Positions 35,692 to 47,356 of a stretch of 64,000 nucleotides of DNA are shown here, piece by piece. The notes beneath the pieces are model-generated. The model had not been told where the DNA came from. It searched no databases and saw nothing but the letters and a program-made list of their open reading frames with translations. Made by a program: the position numbers and the translations under genes. The stretch comes from Lutraria lutraria (taxonomy: Eukaryota > Mollusca > Bivalvia > Venerida > Mactridae): assembly GCA_964023205.1 (NCBI GenBank), contig OZ026846.1:33066194-33130193 (forward strand), given 5' to 3'. The number at the start of each line of letters is the position of its first letter. Position 1 is the stretch's first letter.

Positions 35692-36495
35692 CAGTCGAGG
35701 CTGTCTTATATGACCTTCTTTGGGATGGAGCTAATATGGTCATATAAGACAGCACGTCATATAACACAGCCTTAACTCACTGACCTATACAGAATTTTAA
35801 AGTAAAAGCGTATGGTGTCAAATGTCAAAGAAAGGTGTATGTGCAATTCAAATGTGTTTATTTTAATATTACAGGCATAAGATCAAGAGATAAAATAATA
35901 TTGAAATATAATGTACTGATGTTTAATCAATAAAATATATTATTCACAGATGATAAAACTTCATTGCATGAAACATCACATGAAATAATTCATGTGTTTC
36001 TACCAAAAAAGTCTGTGACTGTTTCGGCTTCACAAACATAATTTTGAATAGCTCATTTTCACCAAGATCACTGGCTATTTTGTATGCCGGCCGTCCTTTG
36101 TCTAATTCCTCGATTGCATCGTGTTTTTGTTTTAATGTTAAAACGATCCGCTTTCGTTTAGTTGCCTTTTTCCTCTATTTGTCACTATTATACATGTATA
36201 CCGATGTGTGTAAAACACTTTTACTGTTGTATACAATGCAATCGATAATTACTGACTACATGTATAGCCGTCAGCGGTGTTAAAAGGACCGTTTCAAACT
36301 TGCGGTCGTTTATCACACTTGACTTTACTCACAATGTATGTGTTACGGAGCAATTATCATGGTCGTATAACACGTAACACAGCATGTCGTTATATAGAAC
36401 CCAATCATAGAGTGAAAACGCACGGGAGCAAAAAGTACAGTCGTATAACACAGCATTTCGTTATATAAAGCCGGTCGTTAAGACAGCCTCAACTG
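35692..36495 (-). mobile_element. pogo/Tigger-like element with transposase N-terminus
   Basis: The ends CAGTCGAGGCTGTCTTA (35692) and TAAGACAGCCTCAACTG (to 36495) are inverted, with TA outside both, typical of pogo/Tigger. On the minus strand at about 36180-36030 it encodes KRKRIVLTLKQKHDAIEELD, then KGRPAYKIASDLG, the first helix-turn-helix of the CENP-B/pogo DNA-binding domain. After this the reading drifts, and the DDE domain is absent. An internally deleted, non-autonomous copy of 804 bp. Confidence 0.75.
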
Positions 36496-36567
36496 TAGTT
36501 ACAAGTGCAGCAAAAGAAGAAATGTCTTATATTCACAAGGTCTATAATCACGTGGTATATTGTTTTG

Positions 36568-36778
36568 ATTCCACAGGGTCTAGAAAAATGGCGGTGCCAA
36601 CGAGTTCGAAGGTAAGTCGTTAGTTTAAATGTTTTGAGTTTTTCGTGTAGCAACAATTTCCGAATCCATCGGTACCAAAATTAGCATTGTTGCCGTCATA
36701 GTTTGTCCATAGACACTGCAGAGAAGCTTGAAATGGACAGACATTTTCATTATTATTTTTCTAGACCCTGTGGTATCA
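36568..36778. mobile_element. small inverted-repeat element, CACAGGGTCTAG ends
   Basis: GATTCCACAGGGTCTAGAAA at 36568 is repeated in reverse complement to 36778 with one mismatch over about 23 bp. The interior carries the CCGAATCCATCGGTACC block shared with 6143-6351. No coding capacity; target duplication unclear. Confidence 0.55.
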
Positions 36779-37556
36779 ATCATTATCAAAACAATCGAAA
36801 CAATATACATATCATATGATTACAGGCCGTATTTTAGGGAATTTTATAATCATTCACACACGGGCCTCGGCTGGACATTCCTGTTTCTTGCTCCACTGAA
36901 TTTTGCGGCGTTCAGCTCGTGAGCTGTGCCATAACTGTTCAGGTTGTAGTCCTGTAAGTCTGTCTGAATTTAGCAAATTGACTGTATATACTGATTAAGT
37001 CCTTTGCTTTTGGCTATCCCTGATAGTGTTGCCTTCAAACTCAAAAGTGCACAAGCCTGCCCCATTAATTTCAGTTTCCTGGAGAGTAGTCCTAGTCTGT
37101 GACCAGATCTGTTGTCATGCAGATCTTCAATAGTTTCAGTTGTGAAGGAAAAAGGAGAGAAACCTCTGAGTAAGTTGGATCCTGCGTTTGGTACACTTTT
37201 GGCAAAATGACCAGTGGTTTAAGAGCATTACACAAGAATTAAATGGGCTACATATACAATAACTGTTATGTATACTGACGTCCACATAAAACGCCTCATC
37301 ATAAAAGTGTGATAACTTAGGACATACAAACGATATATAGGCCACTTTGCGTGTCATTGCATTTTCTTCTGTAACCTAATGAAGCATGAAATTGCACATC
37401 GAGTCCTTCGTGTTTGCTTAAGCCATGGCCCAAAGCACTTTCTGCTCGTGCGACCCGTGCACTTTCCCCACGTGGTTATGTCGGTCAAAACTACACATGT
37501 GTATACAGTAATAGATTTACAACCAAGTAGTCAAAGTAAAAATGTCAATTTTCAAA

Positions 37557-37755
37557 ATGCCACGGCTAAATAGCGAAGAAAGAGCAAGAATTTTGGGCAT
37601 GCTTGAAGGTGGACTTTCTTAAGGTCATGTGGCAAGACGCTTCAACGATTCAAGATCGACAATAGTACGTCTTGTTCGACAGGTAAACGTGACAGGAAGC
37701 TTGTCTGATAGACACCGACCCGATGCACCCTGTGTTACGTCTGTACGACAGGACA
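37557..37755 (+). pseudogene. Tc1/mariner transposase N-terminal fragment
   Basis: ATG at 37557 opens MPRLNSEERARILGMLEGGL, then S-stop, then GHVARRFNDSRSTIVRLVRQ, VNVTGSLSDRHRPDAP and CVTSVRQDN. This is the paired-type DNA-binding region of Tc1-like transposases (ML..G.S...VA..F...RST...L...Y..TGS..DRPR.GRPRVT..RQD) with one in-frame TAA. It breaks off before the DDE domain. It belongs to a different Tc1 family from the copy at 32298-33290. Confidence 0.75.
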
Positions 37756-37829
37756 ATTTCTGTGTGGGTCCATGGGACGGGGACTGCAGGCAGCTATGAC
37801 AAGTGATATGTGTAGAACTATTCCCAATC

Positions 37830-39000
37830 TCTTATTTTTGAATCACAAAAACAGGCATTCCGTATTTAGTTCATCAAACTTGGCCCTACAAACGGGGATG
37901 ATGCGTTTCTTACGGACCTCAGTATAGTAATCAGGGTTTATAGAGGGAGAGAGCTTTTCACGAGCTCTTTTCTAGGAACACTGACAAGGCTATGATAGTT
38001 TTTGACCAATGTATCAACAGATCCTTCAAAACTTAACCAACGGGTATGAAAAACCTACCGAAATCTGACCATCAAGTATAGGTTGAATGGCAGACAGTGT
38101 AGCAGTGCATTCGGGAGAGTTTTTGAAATACTTATAGATTGAGTTCAAAATCACCTGGAATTTAACTAAATAGGGAATGCTATGCAGTGTGTTGCAAGAG
38201 CCCCTGTGACAATGTCCTTAATATGAGTGACATCCCCGGACTTATGACCGGTCATGACTGATGCATCTGTACTGATCACACAAAGTTTTGATCCCCTTTT
38301 TGTCCAATAACTCTATGATTTTACTAAATATTGATTCAGAATTTGTCCCTTAAATTGGATTGATACACAGTGTTTGTGGAAACACAGTGCCAAACTCATC
38401 CTGTTCTAATAAGCGTGAATAAATGATTAAAATAAAAAACTGAGACGTCTGTATTCTCGTCTAACGTTATGCGAAACCTTCCTGATTTTTTTATTGTTTT
38501 CGCTAAGATTAAGTCTCTGGACATCAGATAAGCCCTCTTGAATTTCAGAAACACTTTCACTTTGTTCATTTGTATTGCTACACGAAGATTACATTACTGA
38601 GTTAAACTTTGATCTGTACAAAGAGAATTTAGAGCTACTGCCAAATTTGGCAAATTCTGTTTAGCAGCGAAGTACACATTCTTTACAGCTGATGTAACAG
38701 CAGCTTCACTGTTACTTGTAGCAGTATCATGGGCTGTTTTTTGTGAATTTTGCTTGTTTTTAAGCATCTACACCATTGATAATAAAAAGAACTTACGGAG
38801 AGGAATTTAAAATTTCAAACACATTTTAAAATTATTTGTCATTTCATCTAATTCGAGAAAGAGTGTAAACTTTGAATTTATTTTATTATTACATTTCGTT
38901 TTTGCATGTTTTGTCACAGCATCTTTCTTAAAGATTGCAGGTCCAGTTGTGAATCGATTTGAATTCTGATACAAGTATCTCAAAACATTCCAAGCAATTT
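37830..39000 (-). pseudogene. hAT-type transposase / zinc-finger 862-like pseudogene
   Basis: Read from 39000 downward the minus strand gives AKIAWNVLRYLYQNSNRFTT, GPAIFKKDAVTKHAKT (the BED/TTF-like finger), then TATSNSEAAVTSAVKNVYFA and AKQNLPNL. Next come KKSGRFRITLDENTDVSVF (the DE.TD catalytic region), CVISTDASVMTGHKSGDVTH (normally SDGASVMTG.K.GV), IPYLVKFQVILNSIYKYFKN and SVDTLVKNYHSLVSV. The order is right, but there are many frameshifts, stops and a deletion after ATHCIA. No active enzyme is possible. Confidence 0.75.
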
Positions 39001-39094
39001 TAGCTTTTTTAACGGAGGTGTTTCAAAATCATCATTTCTATTAACAACATGAATTTTTAGGTAAATTGAAACAGCAAATTCAACTGGCCGGTTT

Positions 39095-39370
39095 TAAACA
39101 CACGTTGGATTTTGAAATAAATTGGCACACATGTTTATCATATCAAGACGACGTGTCATGCGCAAAAACTGTGTTGCTTGCTCAAAGGTCATGCTTAAAG
39201 TTTGTGTGTCTCCTTATATGGCTACATGTTTGTGTCCAGATCATAACTTTGTCATGCTTGATTTGATTTTGAAATAAATTGGCACAAATGTTCATCATGT
39301 CAAGACCATGTGTCATGCGCAAAAGCTATGTCGCTTGCTTAACGGTCAAGGTCCCAGTGAACACTTGAAT
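39095..39370 (+). repeat. two tandem units (period ~157 bp) of a dispersed family
   Basis: GATTTTGAAATAAATTGGCA occurs at about 39110 and 39266. Each is followed by 'atgttcatcat' type sequence, GTGTCATGCGCAAAA and 'cttgct..a.ggtca'. This looks like a fragment of another tandem-core element without its ends. Confidence 0.55.
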
Positions 39371-40381
39371 TGTTGGTGCATTGCTTATATTGAAATAGTG
39401 GAGTTTACCACCCACTTTGGTCTGCATGCCCAAGCAACCTGTTCTATGTAGTATTCACACATTGTCTGCCGCACAGCTTTCATTTCTGTGTTCAGTGAGA
39501 TTAGGCGAGTGCATCCGTGTCCTATATATCGAAACATTTCTAGTTTGTCTAAAATTGTTAAAGAAATTACGGTACTTGAGTCGCGGCGAGTCGGTAGTAA
39601 TACAGTCAACCCTGAATGTGTGAAATCAATTTTAGGAGAAGTAAAGAGAAGTATTTACACTTTACAACAATGCTCTTTTGCAACAGACCGGTACGTTACT
39701 ATGTATTATTTCTTTGTTTGGATTTCAACTTAAAAACTGTATGTTTGAAACAGTTCCTCCTTGTTGTGGGTGTTGCACTGTTCCATGTTTGGTTCATCAT
39801 ATCTAAAGCTTGTAGCACGTTCACATGATTCGTCTTTCCCGATTCTAAACATCTTACCACATAAAAAGTACCCGTTTTCTATACTAGCACTTCATTGACT
39901 ACTAGTCATGTCATAGAATTTTCTTCCCAACAGACTTTCTTAAATGCTATATCGTAACGTTCCTTAATTTTATCTAGCCATCCAACAACACAATATAACA
40001 ACAATATAAAACATGATATTTGATCTGGTGGTCATGAACCATTTTAGTAACACTTATTATTCTAAGTTATCGAATGTGCCAGCCTTCATTAATTTTCATT
40101 TCGGCTCTAATTTCTTTGTCTCCAGGTTGAGAATGTTCTGGTTGGTACATTGTATTATTATGTCTAACTACTATTTCATAACGATTTAAAATATAATACC
40201 CAAAGTTTATTTCTGTCATCACTAGTAATATTTTGTGAAAACCATCTGAAATATACCTACTGCTTTCTACTGCCATCAACACAGCACTGAAATCTGATAA
40301 AATCACAACTTCCTTCGCGGCCCTAATCCTCGGACAGTCCATCAATCAAAGATTTTCTAGATATTCCGACATTCTGTCATT

Positions 40382-41372
40382 AGCTCACCTGGCACAGAGT
40401 GCCAAGGTGATTTTTAGGATCGAGCTATGTCCGTCGTCCGTCCGTCAACAATTTCTTTAAACAACATCTCCTAAACCACTTGGTCAATTTCAACCAAACT
40501 TCACAGGTGTGTTCCTTGCTTGAAGGTCAACCAAAGTTGTTCAAAGAATTCCATTCCATGCAGAACTCTGGTTTCTATGGCAACCAGAAGGATCTTTTTG
40601 AAATCTTCAAAAATATTCTTCTCCAAAACCAGAGGACATAGAGCTTAGATATTTAGTGTGTAGCATTGTCTAGTGGACCTTTACTAAGTTTGTTCAAATT
40701 ATTGCCCTAGGGTCAAAATAGGCCCCGTCCCGGGGGTCACTTGATTTATATAGGCTTATATAAGAAAATTTAAAAAATCTTCTTCTCCAAAACCACAAGC
40801 CCTACTGTAGAGCTAAGTTGTTTTTTTGTATGTAGCATTGTCTTGTAGGCCTCTACCGAGTTTGTTCAAGTTATGGCCCCAGGGTCAAAATTGTGGCCCC
40901 GCCCAGGGGTTTACTCTATTTTATATAGGACAATTTGAAAAATCTTCTGCGAAACCACAAGGCTTAGAGCTAAGATATTTTGAATGTAGCATTGTCTTGT
41001 GGACCTCTACAAAGTTTATTCATATTATGGCCCCAGGGTCAAAATTGGCCCCGCCCCGGAGTTTACCCTATTTTATATAGAAAATTTTTGAAACATTTTC
41101 TCAGAAACCACAGGACCTGGAGCTAAGATATTTGGTATGTAGCATTGTCTAGTGGATCTCTACTGAGTTTGTTCTAATTATGGCCCCGCCCCGGGGGTCA
41201 CTTGATTTACATAGGCCTATATAGGAAAATTGAAACAATCTTCTTGTTCAAAACCAAAAGGCCTAGAACTTGCCCGGGGGTAGTTGATTTCAACAACTAC
41301 TTGACATTTGATGTAGATAACTTTTTACCATGACAAATAACTGAGCGATACAGGGCCATCATGGCCCTTTTG
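40382..41372 (+). mobile_element. hairpin-ended tandem-core element, family A (copy 2)
   Basis: The 5' hairpin is AGCTCACCTGGCAC-AGA-GTGCCAAGGTGA (40382-40410), followed by GTCCGTCGTCCGTCCGTC and about five diverged units with GGTCAAAATTGGCCCCGCCC. The end is CTGAGCGATACAGGGCCATC, ATGGCCC and CTTTTGT. Compared with 18763-19948 the stem sequence has changed on both sides (compensated), which argues that the hairpin itself is selected. Confidence 0.6.
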
Positions 41373-41419
41373 TCTTGTGTTTTCAACTTCATCGATATCA
41401 CCATACCTTGATATTGACA

Positions 41420-41770
41420 GGATTTGAATTACTATGTTATTAATAGGTCATATCTTGGTTAACTTGATTTTACCACTTCGTTGAGACCAACTCCGCTTAC
41501 TAGAATGCTTTGATATTTTAAAGTTGCTACCATGGACAATTCCCGATGCACCCATGTCTCCCAACCATGATTTGACCTTAACCTGATTAGGACTCATTTT
41601 GTTTTAAACTGGCTTTTTCTTGCTTAACTCGATTTTACCTTTTCATCTAGCACCAACTTGATGACGCTCACTAGAATGTTTTGATACTTATATTGTTACT
41701 ATCCTTAGAACCATTCTCAATCCACCCGTATCACTAACTTCGATTTAAGCTTGACCTTAATTTGAAGTTC
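41420..41770 (+). repeat. two tandem units (~175 bp) with TTAACTTGATTTTACC block
   Basis: 'cttggttaacttgattttacc' (about 41455) and 'cttgcttaactcgattttacc' (about 41630) start two units. Both continue through ACTAGAATG.TTTGATA and end near 'ttgaccttaa'. Possibly another tandem-core family lacking its ends. It directly follows the family A element. Confidence 0.5.
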
Positions 41771-42337
41771 ACACTTTTAAAATGGGTTATTTATCTTTCT
41801 TTATACCATTTCCTGTAGCATCAATGGATATGTTGGTTAACTACATTGCCTACCTGTATCAATTTTGGTTATCATATATTTTTTTTTGGTACATTTTAAT
41901 ATTGGACTTAAGGGGTATTTTTTTCCTGTATTGGATAATAATTTTAATTTGTTTTACTTTTACACATACATGTAGTCCTAATTTAGATTTAAAATATATT
42001 GTTAAGCAACCAATACGGGCATTATGCATTTATTGAAGCTGCGTCTTCTTAAGTACTAGTATATCCGACCTTCCTGGCAGTCCCATTGTCATACAGCCAT
42101 TTACAACAAATATAAGGGTGAGTATGGCACCCCATTAACAGGTCCATTTCTCCGGGAAGAGGTAATATTATCTTGATGCAGAATCAGACTTTCAGCCTAT
42201 TCGTATTGGAGACATTGATGGCGAAAACATTAACACTCTTTTTGAAACTGTTAGCCATAAAATAAGTATTAATTACACAACGGATATCAGACTATACAGT
42301 AAAATATTTTTATACACTTCCATTGAACTACAAAATG

Positions 42338-42632
42338 TTTGTTTGTTTCATCGGGTTTAACGCCATTTTCAACATTATTTCAGTCATATTGTGGTGGGCA
42401 GTTATCCTAACCAGCTTTCCTGGACTTTATATAAGCCTTAGCCAGTACTAACCACATATCCGTAGGCTTTTGCCAAGCTACCCCACATCATTCAGGTGGA
42501 GGACAATCTTACATAGGATGTAATATCTTCACTCAAATTTGTCACGGACAGTGTGAGCATCGACCGGGGTTCGCACTCACACCCTCTCGATCTGTAGACA
42601 AGCGCACTAACCACTGAGCTTTCCGGGCGGGA
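42338..42632 (-). mobile_element. full-length tRNA-derived SINE
   Basis: On the minus strand a tRNA-like head (box A AGCTCAGTGGTTAGTGC, box B GAGTGCGAACCCC) is followed by a central domain containing AGTCCAGGAAAGC and a tail of GGCGTTAAACCCGATGAAAC then AAACAAAC. ACAAAATG flanks both ends (42330-42337 and 42633-42640), a perfect target duplication. The tRNA head does not fold as a functional tRNA. Good evidence of retroposition. Confidence 0.75.
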
Positions 42633-42640
42633 ACAAAATG

Positions 42641-44062
42641 TAAATATGTGTAAGATAACATGTAAAAAATAAATAAAATACAACCAGAAAAAAAACTGAA
42701 GTGCTTTCTCTATGTATTTAGCCATATTTAAATCCACATTTCTGGAATTCTTGCTAAGCATCCTCTATGAGCATCAGCTTAGCTTATGCCATTCAAAATT
42801 ACTATGCATTACATGTGTAATAGAAGTGTTGCTTACTTCTCATTTTACATGACATATACTTTGTATAGTACAGAATGAAATTGGATTGGCACCTGTGATA
42901 CCGTCTGAAAGATTGAAAGGAACCGCTTAACTATGTGATCAAATTTACAATTCCTGGCCAAAACGGATTCTATTCGACAAAACAGAAAGTATTTGTTCTA
43001 TTTACTTGTAATGGTAAACAAATATAATGTATCTTCTATGGACATATTTATATCTATCAACAAACACTAGGCTTAAATGATACATCCAAATATTTGGGTA
43101 CTAACAATGTTCAGAGCCCAAATTTTGGAGAATACAATCCTCTTCAAGGCAACGCCCTTTGGGAGTAGAAAATCATTGCTGTTGTTGCAGGGAGGTTGTT
43201 GCTCAAGAGGGGGTCGCTCTGGAGAGGTGGATCTGTAGTTTTTAAGCTATCATGTGTGCAGTGTGATATTTAATGTGAGAAAGCCATTGTTGAAGATAAA
43301 AAATGAATTGGCATGGTAAAAAATTGAACATAGATTAAAGGAATGTATAAAAGGAATCAATGTTTATTGTACAGTCTGATCACCTCTATATAATTCAAAT
43401 CATATAGGGGCTGATAGTTTCGAAAAATCTCTTTATGTTTTCGACATCAAAGTGTCTAATGGGGATTGGCTGAAGGTCGATGCAGTCAGTAAGATTAATT
43501 TGATGATAGAATGTGATGCAGTGCACTGAATACATTCAGGCTAGTGATGTGTCAAGAATGGGCTACAACTTACATGTGGTGACCAATTCTGCATCTAGAT
43601 CTCGATGGTATTACTTCTTCCTGACGAACGGACTTGTTAGTGGTGTGCTATTCCCCGATACCACCATAAATTCTTTGCGACCTGAACATAACAATGTAGG
43701 CCATCAGTTTAATTAAAACAATGTGTCTTATAGAAGTGCTTCAACATCCCCAATTGAAGAACAATAGAAAATGGAAATATTGGGGTCTGAATTCCATAGC
43801 CCCCAGGGCTTTACGTTTTATTTTTTCGAATCATGTTTGCCAACAGGATGAATCAAATTATTTTGAACATGTAAATAAATTAAAATCGCAAAGCTTGTCT
43901 AAAAAGAATAAAGTTAATCTAATTTACATCAGCTTGTCACCCTCAGTTCATTTTGCTGGGTTGAAAATTATTTCTTTTAGGTAAAATGTCTTGAATTGAC
44001 ATGCTTTCTATTTATGTTTTATCATATTTGTGTAATTGTAGGATCATTTTTGAAGTTCAGTT
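42641..44062. other. no gene recognised
   Basis: About 1.4 kb with several short reading frames but no family-like peptide or convincing splice signals. No repeat boundary was detected. Confidence 0.4.
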
Positions 44063-44230
44063 ATGTCCCCCTTCGATGAAATAGGGATATGTATATTGGT
44101 TGGCTCAAGTCGGTCTTTCAGTACGTTGGTAATCAAATCTTGTCCGGCCAATTACTAAGATAACGATTAAAGGCCTTATGTCTTCAGACTTGGTTTGGAT
44201 CTTGGCCACATACGGAAAGATGACCCTTTA
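44063..44230 (+). repeat. 5' fragment of a dispersed family (TATGTCCCCCTTCGATGAAA)
   Basis: Begins TATGTCCCCCTTCGATGAAA with a weak CCC..GGG stem and continues 'ggttggctcaagtcggtcttt' and CTTGTCCGGCCAATTACT, wording typical of the GTCCGG-bearing units of family C. Probably a truncated member of another hairpin-ended family. Confidence 0.4.
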
Positions 44231-44251
44231 GTACCCTTATTTTAACTAGAT

Positions 44252-45060
44252 ACAATAGAAACTCCCGAATCCGAACTCCCTTCGGACTGACCAACAAGTT
44301 CGGTTTAGAGAGGATTTCGGTTTGTCCATTTAGAGTTGGTAGGGAAGATTTACTTCATCTGTTGTATGCCATTGTTGGTATGTAAAGTACAACTCTAGTT
44401 ACTAGTATTGTTCTTATTTTGTCTGCAGTTGTGCATTATTCCAGTTTTATGTAGAACAAATATCTATCTGCATATTGAGAAACTTCACTAAACTAAAGCT
44501 TGCATTGTACCTGCAGTCTGAATTTGTGGCATTCAAATGAAGAAGTCATTCATGTTCATCTGCTTCAGTGAGCATTTCTGTTTAACAATTTCCTTCTCCG
44601 TCATGGTTCTTAAGTCTATTAATTTCTCCGACATCGCAGTATTGTTTACTGATGTTCTGACAGAGTTTCAAAATATCCCATATTTCATAGTACAACATTT
44701 CACTCGCGGATAATGAAATATTCCCATCAGCTTCTTCACTTTAGTCTGATTAGCTCCCCTACTCATTATATTGATAAGACCTTACCAGGTTTTCCTCCCA
44801 GTTATCACTACTTTCTTCTTATTAATGTCATTGTCCAAATTTTCGAAGTCGTGAGCAGTACATACGAATTCCCTGATCACTACAGCCAGTGGTACATCAT
44901 CATCAGGATCACCATAGTCACATTGACCGTCACATTCACTCTGATAACAGAATCCTACCAAACTAAAACATTTGACAATACTCTGACGTCGCATAAGGAT
45001 CGTACCACCCAATTGATAGCGTCCAGTAAGGTGACGCGTTTGCATAGCTCATTTACAACG
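44252..45060 (-). pseudogene. pogo/Tigger-like transposase C-terminal remnant
   Basis: On the minus strand from about 45050: TLLDAINWVVRSLCDVRVLS, then in a shifted frame SLVGFCY, DPDDDVPLAVVIREFVCTAH and DFENLDNDINKKK, further down RTMTEKEIVKQKCSLKQM and MNDFF. This order (LDA..W......V....I.NCF.KAGF, an acidic PL..L segment, FE..vNiDDDI, a terminal ITDFF-like motif) fits the C-terminal third of Tigger/pogo transposases. Near 44252-44275 TACAATAGAAACTCCCGAAT resembles a Tigger terminal repeat. Frames are broken and the catalytic domain is absent. Confidence 0.5.
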
Positions 45061-45162
45061 TCGAAAGTGTCCATTGAGCATACTAGGGATCTCAGTAAAT
45101 GTACCCCAAGCTGAGTGGGGATTAGAATTCCCATGCTGATGCTGCATTAGAGTGGTAAGCCC

Positions 45163-45680
45163 CCCCCCCCCCACTGTTCCTGCTTTAGTTGCTACTTGTG
45201 TCGCTTGATGACAGGATCCAGGTGGTTAAAATAGACCAGAGTATGGCAATTAAAAACGCTGGCCCTGGATCAGGAGGGCACATCCTGATCAAACAAATTT
45301 TACATGGAAAGTTGGGGATGAGACACTTGTAGAAGTGACCTGTCACCACTTTCCCATCTTTATTTCATCAAAATGCCTGTTTAACAGTGACCAACCCAAA
45401 CGATGGACGATGGAAGCTATCAAATGCTAGTTGAGAAAAATTCAAACACCTATGCGAGTAGACTATTACTAGTAAAAGTTAGACAATAGTGAGGATGCCT
45501 CAGACGTTTTTACTTCGCTGCTGATAGACCTCGACAAATTCTAAAAGCCGTGACAAACCTTAGTATGAAGATGAATGTACAAGGCTATCAAAAACCACAA
45601 GGAAACCCTTAGGAAATTCAGTCTGAGAATAACTCATAAAATTCTTAACTCCTTTCTTATATTTAGTTCAAAAAAAGCTT
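45163..45680. other. C13 run and unrecognised sequence
   Basis: A homopolymer of thirteen C at 45160-45172 is followed by about 500 bp in which I recognise nothing. Confidence 0.45.
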
Positions 45681-45963
45681 GTCGTTTTAATTTATGTCAC
45701 TCCCTTTGTTTTGTCAGTTATACAAAAGTAATTACTATAGAAACAAAATGTTAAAGCCACATATACAGACAGAAAAGAGGATTAAACTAAGGCGAATGAC
45801 GATAAAGCTAGAATGCAGTATATAAGATTATCAAGTGTTCTAGACAAACAAATAATTGAACATATTAATGTATAAAACGCGATTCGACTATAAAACATTA
45901 AAATTAAAACATTATAAATATAAGAACTAAGAGACATAAAAATACAAAATAAACCCAGCATAA
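45681..45963 (+). repeat. long direct repeat, copy 1, with flanking inverted repeat
   Basis: 45704-45963 is about 96-97% identical to 47096-47356, starting TTTTGTCAGT and ending AAACCCAGCATAACAC. Just upstream, GTCGTTTTAATTTATGTCA (45681-45699) is a perfect inverse of 46971-46989. The intervening 1.1 kb has no recognisable protein. Ends are not TG..CA, so an LTR reading is not favoured. Confidence 0.75.
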
Positions 45964-47094
45964 CACCTCCCTTTAAAACAAACATTACTCCGTTAAAGTT
46001 GAAATCAGTTAAGAGAAAATTGTAACAAATATTTTGTAAATACGTGTGTTTTTATAACAACAGTACCGAAATTTGACAACAAGGCCATAAGTACGAAACT
46101 AATAACACATGCAAATATCATTTGCATTTTTCAGCACAAAGAGCGATATTCATTACTTTTCATCACATCCGTACTGACCAAAACGTTTCGGATTTCTACG
46201 TCGAGATTTGCCTCTCACTGAAGCCTATAGCTACGCGACGTCTCCTGTGAGTGTTTGTTTGCTGCACAGTATTCACTTGGGTAATTTTTACATTGATATC
46301 GGGGTCACTGAATCCTCTCTTTTTCATTTAGCAACGTTACGACTTCTGTATCCAATTCTATTATTTTTGATATACATGTACATGTTTCCTTGTTTGGCCC
46401 GTGTTGGATCTCCACACGTCGCCTGTTGTTCATGTTGATAACGATGGACGCACAATTTCTAGAATTCAATATGTCCGAACTTGCACTGAACGTTGTAAAT
46501 ATTTAGGACAAGTGCAGTTGTCGATTTGGTTGTAACTAGCTTGGCAATGATTAAACGTGAGGTACCGAAATACTACCCGAATTCTCCACCACATGTAACG
46601 CCGCTAATTTCTTTGTCTTTCTGTTGTTGTGCGCGCTTTACTTTTTCTGGTGAATTAGCTAAGTGAACAATCTGTCAGCATAGGAATTCCTGTTGCTGAT
46701 CACAATTCAACAGTAGTTACTGCAAGTCCAAAACTTCAATGATCCACTTTATTTTTTTAACGGAATGATAACAATAATAACGTCAATGTGAACAACAATC
46801 CAAATAATAAAAAACCCAATAAAACGTGATGGCGAAATCGCACTAACTTGTCTGTGGACATCCACCTTACAGCTAAGACAAATTTCAAGTGCCTTCTATC
46901 ATATAAATTTTCAGAATCACATTTTGACGAGTCCACCAAAGCGGGCTAGTCATGCATATAAAAATGGGACTGACATAAATTAAAACGACCGATTAAAATA
47001 CATGTACATAAATTCTGAAACTAGAAGAAAGGGTGTGAGAAGGGTGTGAGAAACGTAACGTATATAAGCCGCATAAAGCTAATTATCACCCTCT

Positions 47095-47356
47095 TTAGTT
47101 TTGTCAGTCATACAAAAGTAATTACTATAGAAATAAAATGTTAAAGCCACATATACAGACAGAAAAGAGAATTAAACTAAGGCGAATGACGATAAAGCTA
47201 GAATGCAGTATATAAGATTATCAAGTGTTCTAGGCAAACAAATAATTGAACATATTAATGTATAAAACGCGATTTGACGATTAAACATTAAAATTAAAAC
47301 ATTATAAATACAAGAACAAAGAGACATAAAAATACAAAATAAACCCAGCATAACAC
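47095..47356 (+). repeat. long direct repeat, copy 2
   Basis: Second copy of the 45704-45963 repeat, 1.39 kb downstream in the same orientation, with few substitutions. Recent duplication or two insertions of one short element. Confidence 0.75.

Noticed and set aside
44713..45114. 133-codon plus-strand reading frame as a membrane protein gene
   Set aside because: The opposite strand carries recognisable Tigger-type transposase pieces over the same interval; the plus frame is incidental.
45704..47356. LTR retrotransposon with 260-bp LTRs
   Set aside because: No TG..CA ends, no primer-binding site or polypurine tract recognised, and no gag/pol reading in the 1.1-kb interior.
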